Below are positions 34,334 through 46,426 of a stretch of DNA of 64,000 nt, piece after piece. A program made the position numbers and the translations under genes. Each line of letters begins with the position of its first letter. Position 1 is the first letter of the stretch. Location: assembly GCF_037975245.1 (NCBI RefSeq), contig NC_092577.1, forward strand, positions 35,642,898-35,706,897. The letters run 5' to 3'. The stretch is from Apostichopus japonicus (taxonomy: Eukaryota; Echinodermata; Holothuroidea; Aspidochirotida; Stichopodidae). A model generated the notes under the pieces. It was not told where the DNA came from, did no database searches, and saw only the letters and a list, made by a program, of their open reading frames with translations.

Positions 34334-35747
34334 CAGGCGCGTATCCAGGATTTTCTAACCCGGGGGGCGCGAATTACTATCTAAGCGGAGCGCCACCATC
34401 GGTTGGCGCGCAGCGTACAAGAAAATTTCTGATTTTGATACCCCCCAGATCACCGGAAATAGCACTTTCTCGGGCTTGAAAATGAGCAACCAGATGAACA
34501 CTTTTGCCTGAGAACCAAGTATTTCCCAAAAGTTTTTTTTTTCCATCCATAACCTTTTTGAAGATTGTCACCAGTCACACATCATGTTCGACCTGATTGC
34601 ATGTCCTATGGATCATTGCTTTTGTAGGTGATTGTACGTCACGGCCCACAATATCCGAAAGCCCCACTTTTGAAGGTTTTAAGCCCATTATTTGTTGAGA
34701 ATTTGAAAATTCAGATTTCTCGTGAATAAAATCACTTGAAAACATACCCATAATGTTGGAAAAAATTCAATCTATGGACAAGCAATATAGATATATCGAT
34801 ATGTTGAACGCGCGCGGAGCGCGCGAAAAATTTTGGCTATTTTTCGGGCAAGTCATTACAGCCCCCAAATCCAATTGGGCTCCTACGCCTTTAACTACAC
34901 ACATAGACAGTTTTTGAGGCTGTTCATCGTACGTCGAACATTCATTTCAATGCTTACTGATATGATGTTATATCTGCTCTTTGCTTTACAAATTCGAACA
35001 GGCGTGTAGCGAGTAATTGCCAAGGGAGGGGCGAAGCCTGTAGGCAAACTATCGAAGCGAAGCGCCACCATGAGTTGGCGCGAAGCGTACAAGAAAAATT
35101 TTGGCCGAAAATGCCTCCCAGATCGCTGGAAATGACACTTCCCAGGCCTTGTAAGTTGCATCTAAGCATTGTCTATTTTGAAATTACTAGCGATGTCATA
35201 AAGAAAATTTGCTCGGGGGGGGGGGGGGCGGTCGCCCCCTTCCCGAAATGCGTCATGTACCCCGACGACTCGGTCGAGTTCAAGACCAGCCACAGTTGGT
35301 TCCATATAGCACAATTGTACAATTGTTTAAGGCGTCCATACACACACACGCGTTATGATAGTCTTGATAGACCATATATAGTATTTATATAGATACATTA
35401 GTGACAGAGGAAAAATGGAAATGTCAAAAATGGAGTTGTCGGTGTAAGGAGTAGGGTGAGGCGCACACCCCCTCCGTAATCCTTGATCTGTCACTGGCTA
35501 CCCTGTGTATATTATAGGGATCAGCGCTTTAACTATGTTCCTCTTTCTCTTCCCGAGGTCTTGGCTATCTTCTACTCGCTCCTTGTTTCCTTTTTCTCTC
35601 TTTTTTCTTTTTCTTTTCCCTTCCTTTCTCTCCTCCTTTTCTTTTTTTCCCCCTCCTTTTCCCTTTTTTCTTCTCTTTTTTCTCTCCTCTTTTCCTTACC
35701 CGGGGGGCGCGCGCCCCCAACGCCCCCCCCCCCTGGATACGCACCTG
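34334..35747. mobile_element. 1,414-bp non-autonomous DNA-transposon-like insertion
   Basis: The empty site is visible in the A1 and A2 flanks (about 3,010 and 18,611). Termini are CAGGCGCGTATCCAGG on the left and CCTGGATACGCACCTG on the right, which are inverted repeats with one mismatch, flanked by TCAAT on both sides. Just inside both ends is a CCCGGGGGGCGCG stretch. An internal direct repeat of about 95 bp occurs at 34,385-34,478 and 35,057-35,151, starting GCG(G/A)AGCGCCACCAT. A pyrimidine-rich tract fills 35,570-35,700, and a poly-G tract lies near 35,215-35,228. No transposase frame is present. The superfamily cannot be named from this alone; a 5-bp duplication is unusual for hAT elements (8 bp). 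Confidence 0.75.
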
Positions 35748-35752
35748 TCAAT
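35748..35752 (+). repeat. Target-site duplication TCAAT, right
   Basis: TCAAT immediately after CACCTG, followed by TATATCAGAC, where homology to the A1 and A2 flanks resumes. Confidence 0.65.
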
Positions 35753-36239
35753 TATATCAGACGTTTAACTTAACTACTATATTACTGAAGGTTTTGCCGA
35801 AGGATGTTGCACAGGAAATAACTTTCTGTTTTCTATACTACCTAGCTCAGAAATTATTATATATAGATATAATAATCAGCATACGATGCTATCGGACGAA
35901 CGAAATTGGAAGTCTGCCTAGATTTATTAGGTACACTGTATTTCGTAGTTACGGCGTGTGTGTTGGCAAGTATTGCGTCGTACAATACTTCGATCTATCA
36001 CGCCACTGCAGTTCAATCATTAATATTTCGAACCATAAAAACGATAACAAGTTATGTTTTGTATTTCACTTTTGTTTTAGAATATGCTAACATCAACAAG
36101 GAAAAAGATGCGTGAATTGATGTAGAATAATGAATTGCGTTCTCCCTTAATTCACTTTTGTTTTTGGAGTATGTTGTTAAGAATCTCAGATTATTAATAT
36201 GGGTATCTCTTAGGCAAATAAAAGACCGAGATATTCGAT

Positions 36240-36336
36240 GGCAAACAATGTAGAGCTCATATAGAAGAGTAAAATGTACGGCACTGTTAGTTCAAAACTC
36301 CTATCTCAATATCTTGTCCCTACCTTTAGACAAAGG
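36240..36336 (+). repeat. Dispersed repeat, copy 3
   Basis: Block-3 counterpart of 3551-3647, but the following part (3,650-3,840 in block 1) is deleted here. Confidence 0.5.
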
Positions 36337-37152
36337 TTGATATATGAAATTACAAACAAAAACAATCACTTCAGAATAGAAATTCTTATTAGGATTCGAT
36401 TTTAATTTAAATCAGTAAACAATAACAAAGATATGATGAAAAAACCTTCTAGTTACTAAATAAGTCTTTACATTCAACTATGTTAAAAGGGTAAACTTAA
36501 TTTCAAGAGCGAATATTTGCTCGCTCTGAGCAAACCTTTAACAAAATCCTGCAGTTAAAGGATAAAACTAACCTAGCTTACACGGTATGGAAGATACAGT
36601 GACATATGACTGGAATCCCCAGCAAGAAAATGGACATGTGGGGATCACCACCGAGGGTTGCATATAGTTCAGATCACAGGGCTTGTAACCTGGGCTCACT
36701 TTTTACATAATATTCAATATATAATAATAATAATGATAACCAGCAGTTATTTTTACAACGCTTAAGCGACCATAAATGTGGGAGAAACCCGCAAAGGCTT
36801 ATGGAGTACTACTTACACATCGGGTGGATTGCAGTTCCACATTTTAACTCAAATTTGGAATCTTTTTAAGTTAGGAAGTCATTTCAGATGGGAACACCGT
36901 AGGTTGCTTTTGGATGAAAGACCCACCTTACTATGCCCGGTTGCTAAGCCTCATAGCTTCAAATGCCATCGCCTTTATCCACTCGGCAAACGCACCGGTC
37001 CCATTGTAGCCAAAGATTTATTTGCTCTTGTCAAGTTTATCACTTACCAGTCAGCTTCTGTTTAAGGATCTTCTAGTAAGGCAAACTAAAAATATTTAGA
37101 TCATATAATGAGCATATTAGTTATGTCACATTACAGTGAACCCATTTAAAGT

Positions 37153-37158
37153 TTTATT
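37153..37158 (-). terminator. Poly(A) signal AATAAA of B3
   Basis: Minus-strand AATAAA one base after the TGA stop, as in B1 and B2. Confidence 0.5.
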
Positions 37159-37159
37159 C

Positions 37160-39924
37160 TCAACCTTGAAAGTGGTTTCCACTTAGTACACCGCATATCA
37201 CCCCAAACAATGGTATCACAAACGTCGGTACGGTCGAGGACGCTTTATCGGTGCGAAGGTTTTTGACAAACTTTCTTATGTACTCAATGTCCTTTACGTT
37301 ATCAGTAGAAAACATCATATTGACTTTTATTTGAAAATCATCCCAAATGTATCGTAAATCCATTCCACCAACAACTACCAACCCCAAAAGAACAACCATA
37401 ATTTTCTCTCCAACTACCATCAATTCAAACGGAATTAAGTGGTTCGTAGTTTCTGTTGTAGTTGAGTTTTCACCGCATTTAATCTCGCATATCCAGTTGT
37501 GGTTTAACCAGGCCGGAATTCCCATCTCTAATGGAACCATTTCAGAAGCATTACCGCCGCTAGAAGAATTCGAACGCCAAGTCAAAAATACCGTAATTCC
37601 GAACGAGGTGCTAAAAATGATCACATTTAACCAGGGAAATAACAACCTTCGGAGCTCTAAATATGTCTTAAATACGGATCGTACTCTCTTCAGACACTCG
37701 GATTGACTTTGACTGTTACTTTCAATGAAGAATAAGGTGCGCTTACCTTCAGCCTGTAACGCTTTACGATTCAAATATAGGAAGAAGCAGAATGTACAAT
37801 AGAAATAAATGCTGGATATATTTGATACGGTACAAATGTACTCAGTAAAATGACGGCAATCGGCATCCTGATTAAACAAACAATATATCTCTAAGACCGT
37901 ATTAAAGATTGCTGTCCCATAAAATAACATACAAACGCCAATTTTTGGCAACCTACCGGTGTTTTGAAAGTTTCCATTGTAAAATTTTTGCCAAAAACTT
38001 GTTTCGCTAAACAAATTTGTCCATGTCAAATCCGTCGTCAAATTCTTTTGTCCATATCGATTTTGAAAGTTAGCGAATATGCTCAAAAATTGTACGGAAG
38101 TGAGGACAGGCCAATAAAACAACACGAAGGATGTGTATCGTAAGAATTCCTTCCAATGGTGGAAAACACACTGAGTGTACCAGAACATAGTGAAAATCGA
38201 GGCAGAGATCATCAGGAGAATAGAACACATATAGGAAAAATACAATATTCGTTGTCGTTGCCGGGAAGGGCCTATAAGATGGAAAAATATTAGAAAGTGA
38301 TTAGAAACAAAACATAGCAACCTCTTGTTCCTTACGTTAGAATGCAAAAGGTTTGAAATCAAATAATCGAAGGCGATGAACTGACGTCAGTCTTGGTCTT
38401 CGCCTTGTAATGACGGTACATTTTTTAATGAAATATATCTAATTATTACATGTCAACTTTCAAGCTTTCAGGGAAGTCAATTCAAGTCATATTTAATCGA
38501 ATAAACATCTCAGATAACGTTATAATAACATTTCTTATCGTTTGAAACTGATTAGTTAAAATTTATGAAAACATATTTAAAAAGTAGCATGACTACGTTT
38601 TTTTCCTCCGCAATCTTGGTCACCAAAGCATTTAGCAACACGAACTTTAATCTTACAATAATGGAGGAATGGCAATAACTCAGTGTCTACATGACAATAA
38701 ATCGGTAGATGAAGCAAGGTTTTATAAATCTACTGAGATTAGACAAAAGTAAACGGTAATGGTCTCGGCTTTGTGAAAATAAATCTGTGATTCTATCACA
38801 CGACAGTAATTTGATGTCACCACAACGGTGATCAAAGCACTATAACCAATTAATAAAGATTTAACAATGACGGTGGCAAGGGAAGTTTGACTTGATTTAT
38901 ACTTTTGTGGGTAACTTTCTATTCTTAATGGCAGAAGTATTCTTTACAACTCGGTATCAGTTTGTTTGTTGTATGTGTGAGGTTTGGTTTGGTTTAGAGT
39001 TTGCTTACATATATTTGCGCCAGTTTCGTAATGAAAACTCCATCATCCAATGTATACATGAACATATATAGTATCTTCACTATCAAGCTTGACTCTAAGA
39101 GGGTAAGCTCTTTAAATTGAAATAAATTGTTCGTAATTATAAGCCGGGTAAAAACTTCTCAGTTGAATTTTCTTGAAGCAACCGTAACGGTATTAATCAC
39201 CTCATCATTTATTAAACTTGAATTCGTTCATGTTTCACCTTCACTACATATATATTTTGAACATAAACATATTAGAAAACTGACAATTTATTAGATATTT
39301 TTAAATCATATATTCACAAACTATAGTTTACCACTGTGACAACGATAGATTAACGCAGATGGAAGGAATTAATGCAAAGGGACATAACTGACAAAGGAAG
39401 GAAACGGAGTCATTATGCTGTATAAAGACTTCCCTTTTAAACTAGCAATTTGTGTAATATCACAGTAGAATATTCCATAGTTTACTTATAATATATATAT
39501 GGACAACATGTATAGAGTGATGCATAACTTCCTATATAAGCTTTCACTATCATATAGTTAAATAGAAATATGTACATGGATGGAACATTGCACAACACAC
39601 TGAATCATACTGTAAGTGTCCCATACATTAGTTCAGTCAATATAAATCTCGATCTATAAGAATGTACTTAACAGAGGATTGCTCTATGTTTGTCATTTGA
39701 AAAGGTACAAGTTGCAACTTACAAATAGGAAGAGCGAATCATTGTAACTTACCGTTTAGTATGTTTCTATCAGCACCTGTACTCCAGGTTTCAACTGACG
39801 CAGACCTTTCGATTATACCCAAGTACCATGCCAGCAATCTCCACACAAACACCCGGCGTCTCTTTTCATATCGAGCACCGTTTTTTCCCGGGAGTGTTTT
39901 GTCCAGTAAGCTTTGGTTTTCCAT
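37160..39924 (-). CDS. B3: seven-helix gustatory-receptor-like protein, exons 39924-39753 and 38271-37160
   Basis: Predicted 427-aa paralogue of B1 and B2. Exon 1 (ATG at 39,924, MENQSLLDKT) is one codon longer owing to an extra Arg in KRRRVFVWR and ends AAACG|GTAAGT. Exon 2 follows CATCTTATAG and begins Gly-PSRQRQR where B1 and B2 have Gly-LNRRRQR. The signatures FYWP, CEIKC and MDLRYIW are intact; helix 4 reads FCFFLYL, a Tyr-to-Phe change at a position kept in all other members. Two sequons in the long loop are retained (NSS, NST). The sequence immediately upstream of the ATG is different from B1 and B2 (see 39,925-41,230), so its promoter or 5' UTR has been rearranged. Confidence 0.82.
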
Positions 39925-41230
39925 CAAAATGTCTTCTTAGATACACTTTGAACTGTGCAAGACTTGAAAAAGAATACAAGAAACAGACAAAATTCTCGAA
40001 AGATGAAAGACCAAAACATATGGAAAAGTTTAGGCTATAAAAGAGTATTTGCTCTACAAAGCCACACAGACTAAAATCCGCCGATGTTATGAGTCACCGG
40101 TATGAATATGCATATTGACAGGCGGACTGTTTCATTACCGGCAAGGGGATTGTATTTGTTTCTAAATGAATTGATGCTAAAATAATTATAGCAGTGAATG
40201 TAAACGAACACTGAGACATGACGTTGTGTTTATACATTTATTTGTCTGCACACCTTTTAATCGAACTTGAGAAAATAACATTTGTTACAAATCAATTGGT
40301 TGTAAAAGCAAAATAAAGAGTTACCCACTTACAGTGGTATCATCCACACAAACAACCAGTGATAGTCCTAACGATAGCTTTAGCCTACGTACATACGAGT
40401 GTTAACCTAACTGTACGAAACCATATGCATTAATACATACAGCACGGTAGGCCTGTACGTTCGCTACAAACGTTTACGTGGGCAATTTATATCACTATAT
40501 TCATCCTATTTCAAAGGAAACTATGAAATAGGATTCTCAACTTGTTAATTTATGTTTATTGCAATGTCGTCATCTTATTTCATTGCATATTACTTAACAA
40601 ATCTCGAAATTCACCTCAGAAATCACAATACGATTGTCGGACGAAGCATCAGTGAGAATGTTGTTGATACACAAGCTGATTCGTGACGTAGCTCATGAAT
40701 AAATAATGAGGCGTTATAATGAGGTTTTCGAAGAAAAATTTCTAACGGAAACTTTCATTTGATGGAAAAAAGACATACAGTGAACATTAACCAATCAGAA
40801 ATAGGCTTATATAATATGAAAGAACAGAATTTGAAGTTAGTTGCGCAAGTTTAGCCATGCAGTTTGATCAAACGGTCTGAGAATTCGAGTAGTTTGAAGT
40901 TAGCGTCCTTGTAAAATAAACGAATATGCAAGCACATAAATCCGACTGGACTAAAAATTTAAACTTTTTTAATCGGAAAACGACATACAGTAAAGTTCAG
41001 ATTAATGATGATTGGTTAAAAGATTATGAAAGAGAAATGTTTAAACTACTGTAATTTGTTTTAGCCGATATCAGTAAATGATATCGGTACATTGATTTTT
41101 TTTCAAAAGATCGCGATACGGTCGTTTTGGAAGGTATAAAACACACACTTAAGGCCCGAGGTCGACTATGCACGGATCAAATGATCGCCACCTTTCCATA
41201 TGCCTTCTACAGAAACTGTCTCGGTCTCAA
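39925..41230. other. About 1.3-kb block-3-specific segment directly upstream of B3
   Basis: B1/B2-like sequence stops at the B3 ATG and resumes near 41,230 (CACCATTGGTTTCCAAGTCATAG, matching 7,225-7,250 in block 1). The intervening DNA has no counterpart in blocks 1 and 2. I found no terminal repeats or coding potential. It could be an insertion, or a 5'-UTR intron: on the minus strand the resumed sequence contains ATG|GTGAGA, and CTAAG precedes the B3 ATG. Confidence 0.45.
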
Positions 41231-41936
41231 TAATTCCGTGCACTCTCTCACCATTGGTTTCCAAGTCATAGTAAACACACATGTAAAATTGTTTAGAGAT
41301 TAAACTATACTAAGACATATATGTATCTAGCATGACTTTCCATTCGATCCTATCGTAAGGCTAACGACACAAACAGGAGTAATATCGACTCTATATGGAG
41401 GATGCCACCTTAGCAAACTGTATGCATGTGACCTTCAACCCCGTTTCCTATACGCTGTTAAATGTTTGTCAGTGGATTTCCAATGAGGAACTGAAATCAC
41501 TTTGACATATAGAAACAAGGAAGTCCCTTCCTATATTTGATTTGCAGCGTGCAACCGCTATAGTTGCCGTTGTGAAGATTGTTTTGTATTGGAAATACAT
41601 ACCCACGCAGTACGATATATTACTCATATATGCCAACGTTACTGCAACGGGTCAAAACGGATGTTTCCTGATGCATGCACTTCTAGTCGGACTTCTATAG
41701 TTCATTTAGGTTGTTATTGTTGTAATCTATATTTCTTGTACCGTTTTAGTAATAATTCAAGCACAATCGCGAATTGATTCAGACAGCGATTTTACTATTC
41801 GTACTATAATGACTTTCGAGAATTCTTTGTAGGCTAAAAGTTCATTTCTTACAAACTTCGTACGCTATCTGGAAGCATACATTAAATGGTAAACTTGTCA
41901 CTATAGTCAGAAGTTAGACTACAATCGCCGATCAAA
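41231..41936. promoter_or_regulatory. Remaining B3-C3 divergent upstream region
   Basis: Similarity to the block-1 sequence at 7,220-7,460 fades over about 200 bp, ending near a shared stretch around GTATGCA. The rest is unique. It presumably contains the C3 promoter, but no specific element is identifiable. Confidence 0.35.
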
Positions 41937-44900
41937 ATGATACCACACGAAAGCGAGTTGACTCAAAAGCCTTCGTTTGAAAAAAGACGAGTGTTACCAG
42001 TATTCTTGGTGGCTCTAATGTGGAGTCTCGGATTAATAGAATGGTCACAACCTGAGATATTCCGGACCCGCGAGAAAGTGGAGAAACCGTACCCTTTCTA
42101 TACCACAGGTCAGTGTAAGAATTAAAGAACGTAATCAGTAATGCCACCAAATATGGTGAAAATTCAAATAATGGTTAGTACCCATGATCAAATTGTTATA
42201 ATAATTTTTGTTTAAGTCGTTTCGCAACAAGGTATTTAACTGGATCAGGGCCTCAATAAAAGCAGTTTAGAAAACGTCTAGCACGTTTTACATATTATTT
42301 TAAGGTCACTATAGTATTGCTACCAATAAAATGGAAAATAAATTAATGGTCAATCAGTAGGCCCAAATTCAAGTAGCATTCATCATACATCACCCTAGAA
42401 GAGGCTCACTAATATACAGCTAATTGTCTCTAACTGAACTCTCATCACTAAGACACATTCGGACCGTCAGAACAGCCAGCCGGGGATTATTTTTGGAAAC
42501 GTTGACTAGTTTTATCAGACTAAATGTAGCGACCAAATGATAATGTTGACCTTTAATATGAGTCGGTCCCATAATTAATTTAGGTGCGAATGCGCGAAAG
42601 TCAGAAACTTAACTTAACTACACTTTATAATATCTATCAGTTTGGATGATAAGGGTACGTAGAACCATTTGTTTATAATAATTTCGCGTAACTGGTACCT
42701 GATTCAGTTTCACTCAACCGTCTCCTGCTAATTTGCATGTTTGCTTACTGATCAGTCAGTAATCCAAAGCGTCATTATAGGCCTACCTCAGAAGCAATGT
42801 ACAAAGTCGTTCCCCATTTGCTTTTGGCATTCTATTAAGTACTTGCGTCGTTCCTGACATGATTTTAGGCCAAAATAAAATGACTAAATTTTATATTTTG
42901 TATTTTTGTTGAAAGCAGATGAAATAATTACAAACTTGTGTTAACAAATACATAGTCTTAAAAAGTACGCGAGGTCGTTAGTAGTTCATATCAACAACAA
43001 AATGGCCCCCGGAAATTGTAAAACGATGTCAAGGTGAATGGCCACAAGATGACACTTTCTGAATGGCATATTACTGTTCCTGGGCCAAGGCTCTGTGTTT
43101 CGACCTTGGAGTAACCTACACAACCAACACTCATTGGCACTTCAAAACTACAGTATTGAAACAAACCATGTAGACTATTGCAAACCGTAATCACATAGCG
43201 AGTGACGTCGGATGACAAAGGCTCCAGCCATCAAGTAACATATCCATTCTTATTATCGTATATTGGGTAACTAAAAGTAGGCTACGGTATCAAAGTTGGT
43301 AGCAGTGGCTATTTTATCTAACATAAACCAGATATTGTAGCTTCATGGCTAGCGCCATCTATTTCAATTCTATGGGTTAGTGTAGGCATGGAGGTAAGAA
43401 CAGAGTTTTGACCTCCATGGTGTAGGGTAGTCTGCGAAGCCGTAGTTTTTGTTGAAATGGATCACACACTCCATTAAAGGCATAAATATTGCCTTACAAA
43501 TTAATTGTAAATTGTCTGGCTGGTTTGACAGAATGTTATGTTTTGCAAAATGCCAATTTATAAGAATCCATTTATTAACTGCTAAGCAACATTAATCCAC
43601 CATGGTTTTATATTTTATGCAAAGACAACTAGCTAATTGGGGTTATTTCCAATTTTGAAGAAAGCAAATAATCATAATTTTTCACTGTCACAAATGGAAA
43701 CGCAGGAATAATTGAATTGCTGTTTTAAGCGCTATTTGAACGGTAATAGTTTCACTTTTGTATATTGATAACTCACATACGCCCGTGTTGACAATCGGGC
43801 AAGTGTGTACCGGAAGTTTTCAGAACACTGAAACATTCAAACATATAACGATTACCTTATTGTCTGATAAGGATCCTTACGAATATTATTTTATATAGAC
43901 TAGCTGTTGTTTGATTAATTGATTGGCGGATTGATTAACTGATTGGTTTTGTTTTATTTAATGATCGCTTGATTGTTTGCCTTATTATAATTAACTTTCT
44001 TGTTTGAATGATTGATTTTTTAAATATTTTTTATTGAATGATTGATTGATTGTAGCTTGCATAACTCGGCTTAGTTGTTCTCTCTCTTTCTTTCTCTCTT
44101 TTCCAATACAGTGACCGGGAAGTGGACACGACGAATTCTCAGCGTAACCTCACGTCTTTATCTGGTCACACTCTCCTCAGTGTATTTTTATTGTGGTTAT
44201 ACCTATGTTGTACGCTTCTTTGGTAAAAACCATAACTTCTACCATTTTGCCTCCTTCTTAATCACTTATTGGCCATTGATGATCTCTGTTCAGCTGATAA
44301 GTTTAATGACGAGTGTTTGTAGATGGTCTCACAACAATGATTATAATCAAATTGATGGTCAATGGTGGACTGTCTTCAGCGAGTCATCGATAGTACGTAG
44401 ATTCCATTCCTTTGAAATGTCTCGATTTATCCCTCCAAACTGCAAACCCCTTTTGCTCTTCTCTTTTTGTGGTCTGGTCAACATGTCCATGTTAATCGTT
44501 CACTTTCATTTGGCAAATGCGAATTCGGAAAAGACAAGAAGTGCCCCACATTTCTATGTAGAACATATAGTGTCATTACTTAGCACGTGGTATTTCTCGA
44601 CGTTTTGCTACTTTCTTTACCTTCAGCGGTTAGCGATAGAATTTCGTTTCGAAAACCTCATATGGTTTGTGAAGAAACATTCCAACTGTTTGGTGACTTG
44701 TCAAATTAAACTCAACGACTGTTTCAAAGACTATCTGAGCGTCCGAAGGTTAGTACGTCCTTGGATAACTTTAGTAATTAGTGCAACCACTTTTGGGTTA
44801 GCTGTTCACGTCGCGTGGAATTACAAAGCGATTGGACATGAAGACGTCAGTGGTTATTCTACCGTTCTACCTCTTGCGAAGAATATTTCAATGGTAACCA

Positions 44901-45202
44901 TCTCGCCAGAAAAAAAGGCTGATTTTTACTTCCTGGATACTCTCATCTTTACCAATAAAGTTTCGGTTTTGTTCTTATCATTATTAGCAGTTGGTGGCAC
45001 AGATATAAACCATATTTGGAAGCGTTGTGCCTTTACTTTGAACATAATACGCTCGTCGAAATATGAGAAGTTTTGGAAAGGCATGTCAAAGTTAATCAGG
45101 CACTTGAATACAGATACAGCTGGTGATACCATCCTAGACATTTTACTTCCCGTATTACTATTAGCCCTCGGAATATTGGGTCTGCAGAATTTCGACTTCT
45201 AG
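41937..45202 (+). CDS. C3: diverged seven-helix gustatory-receptor-like protein, exons 41937-42108 and 44112-45202
   Basis: Predicted 420-aa paralogue, clearly C-type but far more diverged from C1 and C2 than A3 or B3 are from their partners. Exon 1 (MIPHESELTQ, conserved LVALMWSLGLIEWS) ends CCACAG|GTCAGT; exon 2 follows a strong pyrimidine tract and CAATACAG, phase 1, and opens with TGKWTRR. Helix 2 has TYWPLM, helix 4 FCYFLYLQR, helix 5 FGLAVHVAWNY, and TDINHIW follows helix 6. The C-terminus LQNFDF resembles HNFDF of C1. The long loop has one NIS sequon but lacks the CxxxC pair found in every other member. The intron is about 2.0 kb, longer than in C1 and C2. Confidence 0.85.
43905..44055 (+). 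repeat. Degenerate GATT/ATTG tetranucleotide repeat in the C3 intron
   Basis: Many spaced copies of GATTGATT-like words (TTGATTAATTGATTGG, GATTGATTGATTG) immediately before the exon 2 acceptor tract. Confidence 0.6.
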
Positions 45203-45883
45203 TATGCAATGTGGTATAAACGAGACAGGTATATGTATTATGAAAATATATGTGTTACACATTCCTCGGACTAGAAAATACCGTGCTGACCTCATAAAAA
45301 GTATATATCTTTTTTGCTTTTATGAAAAAATGTTTTATGTTTGAACTTTATAATGTTTATCGGCTGCAAAGAAAGAAACAACACTTCTGTTATAATAAGA
45401 AGTAAATTCCATAGTGTCTTTGATGGAACTGAATTTGCAATTCAATTAACAATAGGTGCATCTGCCATCGTTTCTTTGGAAGAGTTATGAAAAATATTTC
45501 CCCGTTTGAAGTGCCATTTCTAGTTCTTTAATTTTGGTTTGAAAAACCAAAAAAAAATAACATTTAAAATTCTGTATTGGACTACGGAGCTTACGTCATA
45601 TTCGAGGTAGACTTAAAGGAGCTATCCGTGTCTAGTATACGTAGTTCAAACCAAAAATAGCTGTAGAAACATTATGCCTATACTAGTAATCTATTTTGCT
45701 GTACAATAATGTGTTTACTTTTAATTTTCTGTCTCAATACATCTTTAATATTTTATTTTGAGTTCTGTTATTCATCTGTAAGAAGCAGACTTTGATAATT
45801 AGCTTCTTGGATGGCCAAGTTTAGAAATAAAATATGTAAGTTACCGATTTTCTCATTTCTTTACATAATGATTTTATCATTCT

Positions 45884-45922
45884 GTATATATATATATCAT
45901 TATATATCATATATAAATATAT

Positions 45923-45958
<36 letters not shown>

Positions 45959-46010
45959 AATATATATATATATACATGTATATATATATATATATAATGA
46001 AAGAGGAAAT

Positions 46011-46042
<32 letters not shown>
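45884..46042 (+). repeat. AT-dinucleotide block
   Basis: Several long (AT)n runs, interrupted by TGTATGAA, ACATG and a direct repeat of ATAATGAAAGAG. Confidence 0.9.
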
Positions 46043-46045
<3 letters not shown>

Positions 46046-46350
46046 GAAAGAGTAAAGAATATTTTGACTGAATCGAAATTCAACACAAAGTCTGGACGTT
46101 AAATCTGCATGGTTAGTTGCACATTTGTTCAAATTGTAATATACTACTACTTACTTGTTTGTTGTCAATTATCAAATTACCTTTAGACAGTGACGTTAGG
46201 CAAGTGTACTCTGTGTTTCTGACTCTTTTAAATCTCTCCTGAAATGGTTTGAAAATAATTACCATTTGAAAGGAAAACATTTCTGCACCACTGCCCCTTT
46301 TTGGTTTCGATGATAATCGTCACCTATGCAGTCATGCTGGCGGATGATTG

Positions 46351-46418
46351 CGTGTATGTGTGTGTGTGAGTATGTGTGGGTGTATGCGTGTGCGTGTATG
46401 TTTGTGTGTGTGTGTGTG
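46351..46418 (+). repeat. GT-rich microsatellite
   Basis: Imperfect (TG)n with TATG and GGGTG interruptions, directly upstream of the 142-bp array. Confidence 0.8.
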
Positions 46419-46426
46419 ACGCCGCG

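Larger units (their letters stand above)
33704..37152. other. Convergent A3-B3 intergenic region
   Basis: About 3.4 kb, lengthened relative to blocks 1 and 2 by the 1,414-bp element at 34,334-35,747 and otherwise similar to them with more substitutions and indels. It includes an AATAAA near 34,027 and a dispersed repeat copy at 36,240-36,336. No gene is seen. Confidence 0.5.

Noticed and set aside
35483..35773. Ser/Phe/Leu-rich open frames
   Set aside because: They are translations of a pyrimidine tract inside the 1.4-kb element.
45811..46132. Ile/Tyr-rich open frames on both strands
   Set aside because: Translation of AT-dinucleotide repeats.
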